Shown: positions 28,820 through 39,048 of the stretch, piece by piece
How the letters are laid out: each line of letters opens with the position of its first letter
Numbering within the stretch: the first letter of the stretch is position 1
Assembly (NCBI RefSeq): GCF_011393335.1
Contig: NZ_CP049865.1
Coordinates: forward strand, 1,506,722 to 1,570,721
Source: Propioniciclava coleopterorum
Lineage (GTDB): Bacteria; Actinomycetota; Actinomycetes; Propionibacteriales; Propionibacteriaceae
Direction: 5' to 3'
DNA length: 64,000 nt
The notes under the pieces: model-generated
Told to the model about the DNA's origin: nothing
Seen by the model: the letters and a program-made list of their open reading frames with translations, nothing else
The model's database searches: none
Translations under genes and position numbers: made by a program

Positions 28820-30067
28820 TCAGCGGGGCTCGCGCAGCCCGACCCGGATCACGTGGTCGTTGACGAAGCGTCCGGCCGGGTCGACGCGCTCGAACACCGC
28901 CCTGGCGTCGGCCAGCCGGGGCACGACCCGCTCCAGCCCCGGCCGGTCGAACAGGTGCAGCTTGCCCCAGTGCGGCCGGGCGGCGTACGGCTCCAGCGCC
29001 GCCTCGACGCCCACCAGGGCCGCCCGCACGGCGGCGTCCCGGTTCTGCCAGGTGAAGTGGAGGGCGACGCTGTCCCGCTCGTACGCGGGGCTGAGCCACA
29101 GCCCGTCGGCGGCCGCGGTGCGGATCTCGCTCACGATGAGGTGCTCGCGGAACCCGTCGGCGACCGCCCGGACGGCCGCGAGCGCGGCCGGGGCGTCGGC
29201 GCGCGCGACGAAGTACTCCGATTGCAACTCGCCGCCCCACGAGGGTTCGGCGTCCGCCCGGAAGTGCGGCACCCGCAGGTACCAGGGCCCGGCGACGCCG
29301 AGTCGGGTGATGTTGTCGCCGCTGCCGATCGGGGAGACCGCGTCCGGGGACCGGCGGGCGTCCAGCACCGCGTCGGGGACCGGCGACGTCTCGTCCGCGA
29401 CCCGGCGCTTCACCCACAGCTGGCCCGCGCCGTCGGCCTCCCAGCGCGTGAACAGCGAGACGCTCTCGGCGAACGAGGTCACCGCGTCCAGGTCGGTCAG
29501 TAGCGCGTCCCAGCTGAGCCCGTGGTACACGTCCTGCCGCACCAGGTGGCGCGGCACCACGTCGAGCGTCAGGTCGGTCACGACGCCGAACGCGCCGACC
29601 CCGACGGCCAGGGCGGCGAAGTCGGCGTCGCCGCGCGCGACCTCGTGCAGGATCCCGTCCGCGTCCAGGAAGCGCAGCGAGCGGACCGCCGTCGTCAGGA
29701 CGCCCAGGCGGTCCCCCGAGCCGTGGGTGGCGGTCTGCGTGGCCCCGCCGACGTTGATGTGCGGCAGCGAACCCATGTTGTGCAGGGCCCGGCCCGCGGC
29801 GTCGAGGTCCTCGACGATCGCGGCGTACCGGGTGCCGGCGGTGACCAGCGCGGTGCCCGCGTCCGGATCGATGATCGCCGGCGCCTCCGTTCCGGTGACG
29901 TCGATGAGGGTGCCCGCGGTGTCCGGGAGGTCGGTGAAGGAGTGCCGGGTGCCGAGCGCGTGCACGGGGCCCGGACGCCGCAGCACGGCCCTGATCTCCC
30001 CCACGTCGCGGACCCGCACCAGCGCCGGCGCCGTGTACCGGTGCGATCCCGCCCAGTTCTGCTCCAT
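28820..30067 (-). CDS. FAD-dependent alditol/xylitol oxidase-like protein
   Basis: 415 residues, the length of Streptomyces alditol oxidase (about 418). VAO-fold FAD domain at the N-terminus with HALGTRHSFTD, whose His is the position used for covalent FAD attachment in alditol oxidases; GSLPHINVGGATQTATHGSG is the pyrophosphate loop. The cap domain ends with ARPHWGKLHLFD and RFVNDHVIRVG, typical of the sugar-alcohol/aldonolactone oxidase group. Oxidises the C1 of a polyol with oxygen, giving H2O2 (family knowledge). GGAGGAAGGG precedes the ATG. Monocistronic. Confidence 0.85.
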   Translation of the reverse strand: MEQNWAGSHRYTAPALVRVRDVGEIRAVLRRPGPVHALGTRHSFTDLPDTAGTLIDVTGTEAPAIIDPDAGTALVTAGTRYAAIVEDLDAAGRALHNMGSLPHINVGGATQTATHGSGDRLGVLTTAVRSLRFLDADGILHEVARGDADFAALAVGVGAFGVVTDLTLDVVPRHLVRQDVYHGLSWDALLTDLDAVTSFAESVSLFTRWEADGAGQLWVKRRVADETSPVPDAVLDARRSPDAVSPIGSGDNITRLGVAGPWYLRVPHFRADAEPSWGGELQSEYFVARADAPAALAAVRAVADGFREHLIVSEIRTAAADGLWLSPAYERDSVALHFTWQNRDAAVRAALVGVEAALEPYAARPHWGKLHLFDRPGLERVVPRLADARAVFERVDPAGRFVNDHVIRVGLREPR

Positions 30068-30175
30068 GCCGGTCCCTTCCTCCGAGGTGGCACGACCCTA
30101 GCGGCACGTCCGGGCGCCGCGCCGCCGTGACTGCGGCCCTGGGTCGGCGGCGGGAGGGGGTGGTTGGATGGACGC

Positions 30176-31089
30176 ATGACCGCCCCAGTGATCGACGTGC
30201 GCGATTTCACCATGACCTTCGGCGAGAAGGACGTGGTCCACGACCTGTCCTTCGAGGTGGCCCGCGGCGAGACCTTCGGGCTGCTCGGGAGCAACGGCTC
30301 CGGCAAGACCACGACGCTACGGGCGCTGCTGGGCATCTACACCCCCACCGCCGGCGACCTGCTCGTCAACGGCCGCCGGTTCGACCCGGCCGACAACAAC
30401 TCGCTGGGGTACCTGCCCGAGGAGCGGGGCTGTACCGCAAGGAGAAGGTCATCGACGTGATGACCTACTTCGGCCAGCTCAAGGGGATGAGCCGCGGCGC
30501 GGCCACGCTGTGGTCGATGGCGTTCCTGCAGCGCGTCGGCCTGGGCGACCACGCCCGCGTCCGGCTGGACAAGCTGTCGGGCGGCCAGCAACAGAAGGTG
30601 CAGGTCGGCGTCACGGTCATGAACAACCCCGACATCATCATCCTCGACGAGCCCACCAAGGGCTTCGACCCCGTCAACCGCCGGCTGCTGCTCGACATCG
30701 TCGAGGACCAGCGCCGCGCCGGGGCCACGATCGTGATGATCACCCACCAGATGGAGGAGGTCGAGCGGCTCTGCGACCGCGTCCTGCTGCTCAAGGACGG
30801 CCGCTCGGAGGCCTACGGCACGATCGAGCAGGTCCGCGAGGCGTACGGCGGCCACGTGGTCCGGCTGCAGTACTCCGGCGAACTGCCGCCGCCCCGGGGC
30901 TGGGTCGTCACCACGCAGGAGCGCAACTACGCCGAACTCCGGCTCGCGGACGGCGTCGACGACCAGGCCGTGCTGCGCGACCTGCTGGACGCCGGCGTCG
31001 TCGTCCAGCGGTTCGACGCCACCAGCGCGAGCATGGAGCAGGTGTTCCTGACCATCTACGGGCACGCCCCCGAGGAGGCCGCCGCATGA
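30176..31089 (+). CDS. ABC-2 exporter ATP-binding protein (frameshifted)
   Basis: 304 residues when repaired. Walker A LLGSNGSGKTTT, Q loop in YLPEERG, signature LSGGQQQKVQV, Walker B IIILDEPTKGFDP and switch His ITHQMEE; the C-terminal DUF4162-like tail follows. A one-base loss in GGGG at 30426-30429 breaks the frame just after the Q-loop: PEERG should continue LYRKEKVIDVMTYF. NatA-type ATPases drive export (for example of Na+ or peptides). Its stop overlaps the permease start (ATGA), so the two are one transporter. Confidence 0.85.
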
Positions 31090-32333
31090 ACGCCCACAAC
31101 TTCGGCACCGTCCTGGCGTTCGAGCTGCGCCGGACGCTGCTGCGCCCGGTCTACTGGCTCACCACCCTGAGCGTCCCCGTCCTGATGATCGCCATCATGG
31201 CGCTCACGATCTTCAGCAACTCCTCGGCGGCCAGCCAGGCGGAGTCCGCCGCCGAGGGCGTCACCTTCGCCTACGCGGACGCCTCCGGCATCATCGTCCC
31301 CGAGGTCGCCGCCCGCCTCGGCGGAACCCCCGCGCCGGATCCGGCCGCCGCCGCGCAGGCGGTGCGCGACGGCTCCTCCGACGCGTTCATCTCGGTCCCC
31401 GCGGACCCGACGGCCGAGCCCGTCAGCGTGGTCGCCCGCGACGACGGCCTGTTCAACTCCGGGCACTGGGGCGCGCTCGGCGAGCGGCTCGTCCAGGAGT
31501 CGGCCGCCGCCCGGATCGGGGACCCCCGGCTGGCCTCCCTCACCCGCAGCGTCCCCGTGACCCTGGAGCTGTGGAAGGACGGCCGGCTCAGCCCCGGGGT
31601 CGCGGGCGCGATCCTGCCCGGCTTCTTCCTCGTCCTGCTGTACGCGGCGATCCTGATGCTGGGCCAGCAGATGCTCAACATCACCGTGGAGGAGAAGGAG
31701 AACCGGGTCACGGAGATGATCCTGACCACGATCAAACCCAGCGTGCTGATCCTGGCCAAGGTGGTGGCCGTCATCATCGCCGGGGTCGTCCAGGTCGCGG
31801 TCTTCATGATCCCGGCGCTGGTGTGGCTGGGGGTGACCGGGGGCGCGGGGATCCCCAGCGGGCCGTCCGGGGCGGGCGCGGCGCTGCCGAGTACGCTCGT
31901 CGTGGACCCCGGGGCGATCGCGATCGCCGCCCTGCTGTTCGTGGGCGGCTTCAGCCTGTTCACCGCCCTGCTGGTGACCGTGGGCGCGATGATGCCGACC
32001 GTCAAGGACGCGAGTTCGGCGTTCGCCGCGGTGATCCTGCTCATGTTCCTGCCGCTGTACATGCTGCAGGTCATCGCGAGCGATCCGTCGGCCGTGGTCA
32101 CGCAGGTGCTCACGTACTTCCCGATCACCGCGCCCATCACGGCCCAGATCCGGAACGCCACCGGGACGCTGAGCCTCCCCGAGGCCCTGATCGCGATCGT
32201 CGTGCTGTACGTCAGCGCGGGCGTCCTGTTGTGGCTGGCCGTCCGGTTGTTCGGGCAGGGGTCGATCTCCTACAACAGCCGGCTGCGGTTCTCAGCGCTG
32301 CGCGACGCGGTGCGCGGCCGCAAGACGGCCTGA
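31086..32333 (+). CDS. ABC-2 type permease (NatB-like)
   Basis: 415 residues: one membrane helix at about 22-44 (TLSVPVLMIAIMALTIF), a large extracytoplasmic domain of about 130 residues, then five to six helices in the C-terminal half, with the conserved MLNITVEEKENRVTEMILTT segment between them that is characteristic of the NatB/ABC-2 family. ATGA overlap with the ATPase. Followed directly by a strong hairpin terminator at 32343-32379. Confidence 0.87.
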   Translation: MNAHNFGTVLAFELRRTLLRPVYWLTTLSVPVLMIAIMALTIFSNSSAASQAESAAEGVTFAYADASGIIVPEVAARLGGTPAPDPAAAAQAVRDGSSDAFISVPADPTAEPVSVVARDDGLFNSGHWGALGERLVQESAAARIGDPRLASLTRSVPVTLELWKDGRLSPGVAGAILPGFFLVLLYAAILMLGQQMLNITVEEKENRVTEMILTTIKPSVLILAKVVAVIIAGVVQVAVFMIPALVWLGVTGGAGIPSGPSGAGAALPSTLVVDPGAIAIAALLFVGGFSLFTALLVTVGAMMPTVKDASSAFAAVILLMFLPLYMLQVIASDPSAVVTQVLTYFPITAPITAQIRNATGTLSLPEALIAIVVLYVSAGVLLWLAVRLFGQGSISYNSRLRFSALRDAVRGRKTA

Positions 32334-32342
32334 GAGCACACG

Positions 32343-32379
32343 CACGAGGGGCCCGGTCGTGACGACCGGGCCCCTCGTG
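32343..32379. terminator. strong hairpin terminator
   Basis: A perfect 17-bp stem (arms 32343-32359 and 32363-32379) with a TGA loop, ending the ABC exporter operon. No long T tract follows, as is common in high-GC genomes; because the stem is symmetric it may also end the convergent yceI transcript at 32410. Confidence 0.8.
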
Positions 32380-32409
32380 GTGTCGGCGGCGGGGTGCGCC
32401 GCTGCGCGA

Positions 32410-32955
32410 TCAGGCCTGCTTGATGGCCGAGACCTCGAACTCGAGGACGACCTTGTCGGCGACCAGGAAGCCGCCGGTCTCCAGGGCGGCGTTCCAGGTG
32501 AGGCCGAAGTCGGAGCGCTTGATCTCGGTCGAGCCCTCGAAGCCGACGCGGGTGTTGCCGAAGGGGTCCTTGGCCTCGCCGGTGAACTCGAAGGGGACGG
32601 TGACGGGCTTGGTGACGCCGTGCACGGTCAGGTCGCCGGTCACCGAGACGGTCTCGCCGTCGACGACGAAGTCGGTGCCGGTGAAGGTGATCGTCGGGAA
32701 CTTCTCGACGTCCAGGAAGTCGGCGGAGCGGACGTGGGCGTCGCGGTCGGCGTTGCGGGTGTCGAGGCTGGCGGCCTGGATCGTGACCTGCAGCGTGGAG
32801 GACTCCGGGTTCGCGCCGTCGACCGTCGCGCTGCCCTCGAACTGGCCGAAGGAACCGCGCACCTTGGTGATCATCGCGTGACGGGTCACGAAGCCGATCT
32901 CGGTGTGGGCGGGGTCGAGGACGAAGGTGCCCTTGAGCTCGTTGAGCTGGGTCAT
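32410..32955 (-). CDS. YceI family protein
   Basis: 181 residues of a single lipocalin-like YceI domain that binds polyisoprenoid-type lipids in characterised members. Motifs: TFVLDPAHTEIGFVTRHAM at the start, FGQFEGSATVDG, LTVHGVTKPVTVPFEF and EIKRSDFGLTWNA. No signal peptide, so cytoplasmic, as for many actinobacterial copies. Start 32955 chosen for AAGGAG 9 bases upstream. A palindromic operator lies at 33040-33057. Confidence 0.9.
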   Translation of the reverse strand: MTQLNELKGTFVLDPAHTEIGFVTRHAMITKVRGSFGQFEGSATVDGANPESSTLQVTIQAASLDTRNADRDAHVRSADFLDVEKFPTITFTGTDFVVDGETVSVTGDLTVHGVTKPVTVPFEFTGEAKDPFGNTRVGFEGSTEIKRSDFGLTWNAALETGGFLVADKVVLEFEVSAIKQA

Positions 32956-33039
32956 GGTGGGTGTCTCCTTGTTGGGTGTGGACGCCACCAGCGGGGTGGG
33001 GGCGTCCGGCGTGCGGTACGTCTCCAGGTTACGTCGTGA

Positions 33040-33057
33040 TAGTTGAAGTGTCAACTA
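33040..33057. promoter_or_regulatory. palindromic operator GTTGA-N4-TCAAC upstream of yceI
   Basis: TAGTTGA-AGTG-TCAACTA is an 18-bp dyad with perfect 7-bp arms, 85 bases before the yceI start. It resembles the binding sites of MarR-family redox regulators, for example the GTTGAYRYRTCAAC core reported for RosR of Corynebacterium. A near-identical dyad is at 53346-53359. Confidence 0.65.
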
Positions 33058-33109
33058 ACACTTCGCCCGGTTTGGCCCTGGCTTCCCGCAGGCCTGTAGT
33101 GTGACGCGT

Positions 33110-33148
33110 GACTAGGACACGGTCTCTAGCTGACTACGACACGGTCTC
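33110..33148. repeat. direct repeat pair upstream of citrate synthase
   Basis: GACTAGGACACGGTCTC (33110-33126) and GACTACGACACGGTCTC (33132-33148) differ at one base and are 22 bp apart, about two helical turns, ending just before the AAGGAGGAG ribosome-binding site. Candidate regulator site, or part of the 5' leader. A plausible promoter lies upstream: TTGGCC (33072-33077), 17-bp spacer, TGTAGT (33095-33100). Confidence 0.55.
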
Positions 33149-33161
33149 AAGGAGGAGCTCT

Positions 33162-34445
<1,284 letters not shown>

Positions 34446-34460
34446 CCCGCAGCACACGCG

Positions 34461-34490
34461 AGGGCCCGGACGAGCGCTCGTCCGGGCCCT
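34461..34490. terminator. perfect 30-bp palindromic terminator after citrate synthase
   Basis: AGGGCCCGGACGAGC followed immediately by its exact reverse complement (15-bp arms, no separate loop). It lies 16 bases after the citrate synthase stop; it can act on both strands and also lies near the end of the convergent gene at 34625. Confidence 0.8.
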
Positions 34491-34624
34491 TCGCCATGCC
34501 CGACCGAGATCCGCGTCCCGGGCGGCCTTCGGTCATCGGGTTCGGAGGGTCGGTGCCCGGACGCGCCGGATGTCGCGGCGCCTCGGCGGATGCTCGGGTC
34601 CGTACCCGTCGCCCGGCGCGCGGC

Positions 34625-35161
34625 TCAGTGCGGGGAGGAGGGCGAGGGCGGCACGCCGCGCGTGGTGCGCCCCGCGGGTGCCGGGCGGCGGCCGTCCAGC
34701 AGCCGCCCCATCAGCGCGGACGCCGACCGCACCGCCTGCTTCACCCGGGCCGTGCGCCGCAGGTCCAGCCGCCACTGGACGCCGGGCACCGACTCCGTGA
34801 ACCCCAGCGCACTCAGGAACCGCGCGGGGAGGTGCCGGCAGTCCGACGGCCCGTGCGTGCCGCCCGCGACGAGGTAGCGCAGCCGCCGCGTCCCGACGAC
34901 CACCGCGGCGGCCCGCTGGACGAGCTGGCTGCCCACCAGCTCCCCCACGTCGTCGGGCCGCACCCACAGCTGGGTGATGACGACCGAGGCGACCGGGTAG
35001 AGGCCGCCCAGCTGGTCGGCGGGGCTGCAGGTGGCCAGCCCGATGACCTCGCCGTCGCGCACGACCTTGAAGCCGAACGCCGAACGAGGGGCGGGACGGC
35101 CGCACCACGGACACCGCAGTGTGGCCAGGTCGTTGCTGTCCACCGCGACGAGCGACCGCAT
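34625..35161 (-). CDS. unknown protein with N-terminal CxxC motif
   Basis: 178 residues, not recognised. N-terminal LRCPWCGRPAP holds a CxxC pair suggesting a metal or redox site. A middle segment (VVRDGEVIGLATCSP, ITQLWVRPDDVGELVGSQLV, ARFLSALGF) has the order of a degenerate GNAT fold. The last 30 residues are basic and Pro/Ser-rich. AAAGGAGG lies 6 bases before the ATG, one of the strongest ribosome-binding sites in the window. Divergent from the aminotransferase gene with about 47 bases between starts. GNAT-like is my best guess, with low certainty. Confidence 0.55.
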   Translation of the reverse strand: MRSLVAVDSNDLATLRCPWCGRPAPRSAFGFKVVRDGEVIGLATCSPADQLGGLYPVASVVITQLWVRPDDVGELVGSQLVQRAAAVVVGTRRLRYLVAGGTHGPSDCRHLPARFLSALGFTESVPGVQWRLDLRRTARVKQAVRSASALMGRLLDGRRPAPAGRTTRGVPPSPSSPH

Positions 35162-35208
35162 CGCGCACCTCCTTTGGACCCGTCCCGTCCAAGTGGGAGA
35201 CTGGGCGG

Positions 35209-36519
35209 GTGAGCTCTCTCGAACCGTCCCACCGCGATACGCGGATGGATCCGTACATCGACCAGTATGCAGACCGCACGGGGTCCATGACCGTGTCCGC
35301 AGTCCGAGCTCTCTTCTCCGTCGCCAACCGACCCGAGGTGGTCTCGCTGGCCGGCGGCATGCCCAACATCACCGACCTGCCGCTGGGCAGGCTGGGCGAC
35401 TCGTTCGACAAGCTGGTGCAGACCAAGGGCGTCCAGGCCATGCAGTACGGGTCGGGCCAGGGCGAACCGTTCATGCGCGAGAAGGTCGTCGACGTCATGG
35501 CCGAGGAGCAGATCCGCGCCAACTCCGACGACGTCGTCATCACGTGCGGCTCGCAGCAGGCGCTCGACCTGGTCACGCGCATCTTCATCAACCCCGGCGA
35601 CGTCGTGCTGTGCGAGGCGCCGAGCTACGTCGGCGCCCTGGGCACCTTCAACGCCTACCAGGCCGAGATCCACCACGTCGCCATGGACGAGCACGGGCTC
35701 GTGCCCTCCGCCGTGAAGGAGGCCGTCACCACGCTGCGCGCCGCGGGCAAGAGGGTGAAGTTCCTCTACACGATCCCGAACTTCAACAACCCCACGGGCA
35801 TCCAGCAGCCGCTCGAGCGCCGCAGGGAACTGCTCGCCGTCGCCCACGAGCTCGACCTGCTCGTCGTCGAGGACAACCCCTACGGCCTGCTCACCATCGA
35901 GGGCGAGCCGCTGCCCGCGCTGCGCTCGATGGACCCCGACGTCATCTACCTGGGCTCGTTCTCCAAGACCTTCGCGCCCGGCTTCCGCATCGGCTGGGTG
36001 CTCGCGCCGCACGCGGTGCGCGAGCGGCTCGTGATCGCCCAGGAGGCGGCCGTGCTCAGCCCGCCGGTGTTCAGCCAGTTCGCCATCACCGACTACCTGG
36101 ACAACTTCGACTGGCGCGGCCAGATCGTCGCGTTCCGGGACATGTACCGCGCCCGCCGCGACGCGATGCTGCAGGGCCTGTCGGACCACATGCCGGCCGC
36201 GGCGACGTGGACGCGTCCCACCGGCGGCTTCTTCGTGTGGCTCACGCTGCCCGAGGGCCTCGACTCCCAGGCGCTGCTCGCCCGCGCGGTGAGCGAGCGG
36301 GTCGCCTACGTCCCCGGCAACGCCTTCTACGCCGACGGCTTCGGCAGCCGCAACATGCGGCTGTCCTACTGCTTCCCCACGCCCGAACGGATCTACGAGG
36401 GCACCCGCCGGCTCGGCAAGGTGATCCGCGACGAGCTGGAGATGCGGGCGACCTTCGGGCTGCCCGCCACCGAGGTGCCCCACACGCAGGTCGGCGGCCC
36501 GGCCCCGGACCTGAGCTGA
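35209..36519 (+). CDS. PLP-dependent aminotransferase, class I/II
   Basis: 436 residues from GTG 35209. Fold type I transaminase related to the 2-aminoadipate/alpha-aminotransferase and MocR C-terminal group: VSLAGGMPNITDLPL, the PLP-contacting PNFNNPTGIQQPL and VVEDNPYGLL, and Schiff-base Lys in LGSFSKTFAPGFRIGW. No GntR-like DNA-binding domain is attached. The substrate is probably an aromatic, branched or alpha-aminoadipate-type amino acid; not determinable. About 14 bases before the ligase gene, so likely co-transcribed. Confidence 0.87.
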   Translation: MSSLEPSHRDTRMDPYIDQYADRTGSMTVSAVRALFSVANRPEVVSLAGGMPNITDLPLGRLGDSFDKLVQTKGVQAMQYGSGQGEPFMREKVVDVMAEEQIRANSDDVVITCGSQQALDLVTRIFINPGDVVLCEAPSYVGALGTFNAYQAEIHHVAMDEHGLVPSAVKEAVTTLRAAGKRVKFLYTIPNFNNPTGIQQPLERRRELLAVAHELDLLVVEDNPYGLLTIEGEPLPALRSMDPDVIYLGSFSKTFAPGFRIGWVLAPHAVRERLVIAQEAAVLSPPVFSQFAITDYLDNFDWRGQIVAFRDMYRARRDAMLQGLSDHMPAAATWTRPTGGFFVWLTLPEGLDSQALLARAVSERVAYVPGNAFYADGFGSRNMRLSYCFPTPERIYEGTRRLGKVIRDELEMRATFGLPATEVPHTQVGGPAPDLS

Positions 36520-36533
36520 ACGAGAGGATTTCC

Positions 36534-37538
36534 GTGTCGAACAACGTCATCGTCCTGGCAGGCGGCCTCTCCCATGAGCGGGACGTCTCGCTGCGCTCGG
36601 GACGCCGCGTCGCCCAGGCCCTGCGCGACAGCGGCCACAACGTGATCGAGGCCGACGTCAACGCGACGCTGCTGGAGACCCTGGCCTCGGTCGAGGATCC
36701 GGTCGTCTTCCCCGTGCTGCACGGCGGCGCCGGCGAGGACGGCGCGCTGCGCGAGGTGCTCGATCTGCTCGGCGTCCCCTACGTGGGCTCCAACGGACCG
36801 GCGTCCCGGGTGGCGTTCGACAAGGCCGTGAGCACCCCCATCGTCACGTACGCCGGCATCGCCACCCCCGCCCAGTCGGCGCTCCCCCACGGCATGTTCC
36901 GCGAGCTCGGCGCCGCGAACCTGGTGGACGCCCTGGCCGCGAAGATCGGCTTCCCGATGATGGTGAAGCCCGCCCGCAGCGGCTCCGCGCTCGGCAGCGC
37001 CAAGGTCGAGGACGCCGCGGGCCTCCCCTCGGCCGTCGTGGGGGCGTTCTCCTACGGCGACATCGCGATCGTGGCCGAGTTCATCGAGGGCACCGAGGTC
37101 GCCGTGTCGGTCATCGACACCGGCGACGGCCCGCAGGCGCTGCCCGCGGTCGAGATCCGGCCCAGCTCCGGCGTCTACGACTACACGGCGCGCTACACGG
37201 CCGGCGCGACCCGGTTCCTCTCCCCCGCCCCGATGGACGCCGACGTCGCCGCCGCCTGCGCGGAGATGGCGCTGACCGCCCACCGCGTCCTGGGGCTGCG
37301 GGACCTGTCCCGCACCGACATGATCGTGCGCGACGGCGTCCCCTACTTCCTGGAGGTGAACGTCGCCCCGGGCATGACCGAGACGTCGCTGCTGCCGCTG
37401 GCGATCGAGGCGTCCAGCGCGACGTTCTCCGAGGTGTGCGCCCGCCTGGTCGAGGCCGCCCGGACCCGGGCCGCCGCCGGTGTGGCGGAACCGGCGCCGC
37501 AGATCGCCACCGACGACCCGGAGGACGCTCCTGCATGA
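36534..37538 (+). CDS. D-alanine--D-alanine ligase family protein
   Basis: 334 residues from GTG 36534, with GAGAGGA upstream. ATP-grasp ligase: N-terminal VLAGGLSHERDVSLRSGRRV, PVLHGGAGEDGALREVLD, PMMVKPARSGSALG, and the metal/phosphate end FLEVNVAPGMTETSLLP typical of Ddl. It would join two D-alanines for peptidoglycan precursor synthesis. Whether it is the main Ddl or a second copy cannot be told here. Overlaps SURF1 by four bases (ATGA). Confidence 0.85.
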   Translation: MSNNVIVLAGGLSHERDVSLRSGRRVAQALRDSGHNVIEADVNATLLETLASVEDPVVFPVLHGGAGEDGALREVLDLLGVPYVGSNGPASRVAFDKAVSTPIVTYAGIATPAQSALPHGMFRELGAANLVDALAAKIGFPMMVKPARSGSALGSAKVEDAAGLPSAVVGAFSYGDIAIVAEFIEGTEVAVSVIDTGDGPQALPAVEIRPSSGVYDYTARYTAGATRFLSPAPMDADVAAACAEMALTAHRVLGLRDLSRTDMIVRDGVPYFLEVNVAPGMTETSLLPLAIEASSATFSEVCARLVEAARTRAAAGVAEPAPQIATDDPEDAPA

Positions 37539-38278
37539 ACACCCGCGCGAAGCAGGTCGGGCTGGTCACCCTCGGCGCCGTCGTGGCGGCCGTGATGATC
37601 TTCCTCGGCCTGTGGCAGATGCAGGTGTTCGTCGACAAGGGCAACCGGTCGGTGGAGGATCGCGCGGCGCAGCCGCCAGTGCCCCTCGCCGAGCACATCG
37701 CCACGACGGGTGAGATGGGCGACATCTACGGCAAGCAGGTCACCTTCACCGGTACCTTCCTGCCCGAGCAGGAGGTCCTGATCCCCACCGGGGACGGGCG
37801 GCGCGTCCTCACGGCGCTCGAGTTGACGGACGGCCGCGTCCTGCCCGTGGTGCGGGGGCTGGCCCCCGGCGAGGCCACGTTCGCCGAGCCTCCGGCCGGC
37901 ACGGTGACCGAGACCGGATTGTTCCTGCCCGGCGAGGGCGACCCTGACGGGGTCGTGCCCGACGGCGTCCTGCGGACGGTGCGGATGCCGCTGCTGGCCC
38001 AGCAGTGGCCCCAGCAGCTCGTGTCGGGGTTCGTGACCCTCAACGCCGAGGAGTCCGCGGCCCAGGGGCTCGAGCACGCCCCGGTGACGCTGCCCGGCGG
38101 CGAGGGCTCGGCCCAGAACGGCGGGTACGCGTTGCAGTGGTGGGTGTTCGCGGCGTTCGCGCTCGGGATGTCCATCAAACTCGCGCATACCCTGGGTGTG
38201 CAGGATCGCAGGCGTGAAGAGGGAGAGCTCGCCGCTCCCCCGGCGCCCGCGCCGACCAAGGAGGACCAGACCGCATGA
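37535..38278 (+). CDS. SURF1 family protein
   Basis: 247 residues. SURF1 assists assembly of cytochrome c oxidase (heme A insertion into subunit I). Layout is typical: N-terminal membrane helix with VGLVTLGAVVAAVMIFLGLWQ, a periplasm-side domain with LGxWQ-like motif and VTFTGTFLPEQEVLIPTG, and a C-terminal helix (YALQWWVFAAFALGMSIK). The last ~20 residues are Pro/Ala/Glu-rich. Lies in an overlap-linked operon (Ddl-SURF1-DUF3817). Confidence 0.9.
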   Translation: MNTRAKQVGLVTLGAVVAAVMIFLGLWQMQVFVDKGNRSVEDRAAQPPVPLAEHIATTGEMGDIYGKQVTFTGTFLPEQEVLIPTGDGRRVLTALELTDGRVLPVVRGLAPGEATFAEPPAGTVTETGLFLPGEGDPDGVVPDGVLRTVRMPLLAQQWPQQLVSGFVTLNAEESAAQGLEHAPVTLPGGEGSAQNGGYALQWWVFAAFALGMSIKLAHTLGVQDRRREEGELAAPPAPAPTKEDQTA

Positions 38279-38705
38279 GCATGTCGCTGGACAACGCACC
38301 GCTGGAGCCCGAGGACGTCCCCGGCATCAAGGGGCGCTGCTGCGCTACCGGGTGATGGCCTGGATCGTCGGCGTCCTGCTGGTGGTGCTCGTCCTGGTCG
38401 GGATGCCGCTGAAGTACTTCGGCGACAACGACGCCGTCGTGGTGGCGACCGGCGTGCCGCACGGCTGGCTCTACATGGTGCTGCTGATCACCGCCTACGA
38501 CCTCGGACGCCGCGTCAAGTGGCCCTGGGGCCGGCTGATCCTGATCGCGCTGGGCGGCACGGTGCCGTTCATGTCGTTCGTGGCCGAGCACTACGCCACC
38601 AAGGACGTGAAGACCCGCCTCGCCGCCGTGGAGACCGCCCAGGCCCAGGCGCCCGCCCCCGACGTGGTGCCCGCCCCGACGACGAGCGCTGACGCACCGC
38701 CCTGA
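38275..38705 (+). CDS. DUF3817 membrane protein (frameshifted)
   Basis: 143 residues when repaired. ATGA overlap with SURF1. After MSMSLDNAPLEPEDVPGIKG the frame is lost in GGGG at 38331-38334; one extra base restores ALLRYRVMAWIVGVLLVVLV and three membrane helices (WIVGVLLVVLVLVGMPLK, GWLYMVLLITAYDLG, LILIALGGTVPFMSFVAEHY), the DUF3817 pattern. The tail is Ala/Pro-rich. Commonly found beside SURF1 in actinobacteria; no biochemical role known. Confidence 0.8.
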
Positions 38706-39048
38706 TCCTGGGAGCCGGCTTCACCGCGTTCTCCGAGCGCGGACGCGTCCCTGTGATCGCCCCTCGCGGCAAGCCGGCGCAATGACCCTCGTGGTGGTGA
38801 GCGCAGAGGCACCGGTTCCGCGCCGCTCCGCGCCGGCGTCCCGGCCGACGGCCAGATCGGGGACGGGAGGCGTCTGAACCGCGTGCCCCGCAGGGTCCCG
38901 CCATCGTGCCGAGAGGTGCCTCGATGCTCCGGGGTCGTGGTTCGGCATGCGCGGTGTCAGGCCTGCCTCTCCGGCCACGGCCCCGATCCCTCGGGTGAGG
39001 CCCTGACGGAGCCAAGAAGGAGCTTGACCGACCTATGGGTTTGTCGAT
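38706..39048. other. gene-free stretch between DUF3817 and parB
   Basis: No credible gene on either strand. It lies between two convergent transcripts, with a locally AT-richer end (39040-39056) that forms the parB stop region. I see no clear terminator hairpin. Confidence 0.5.
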
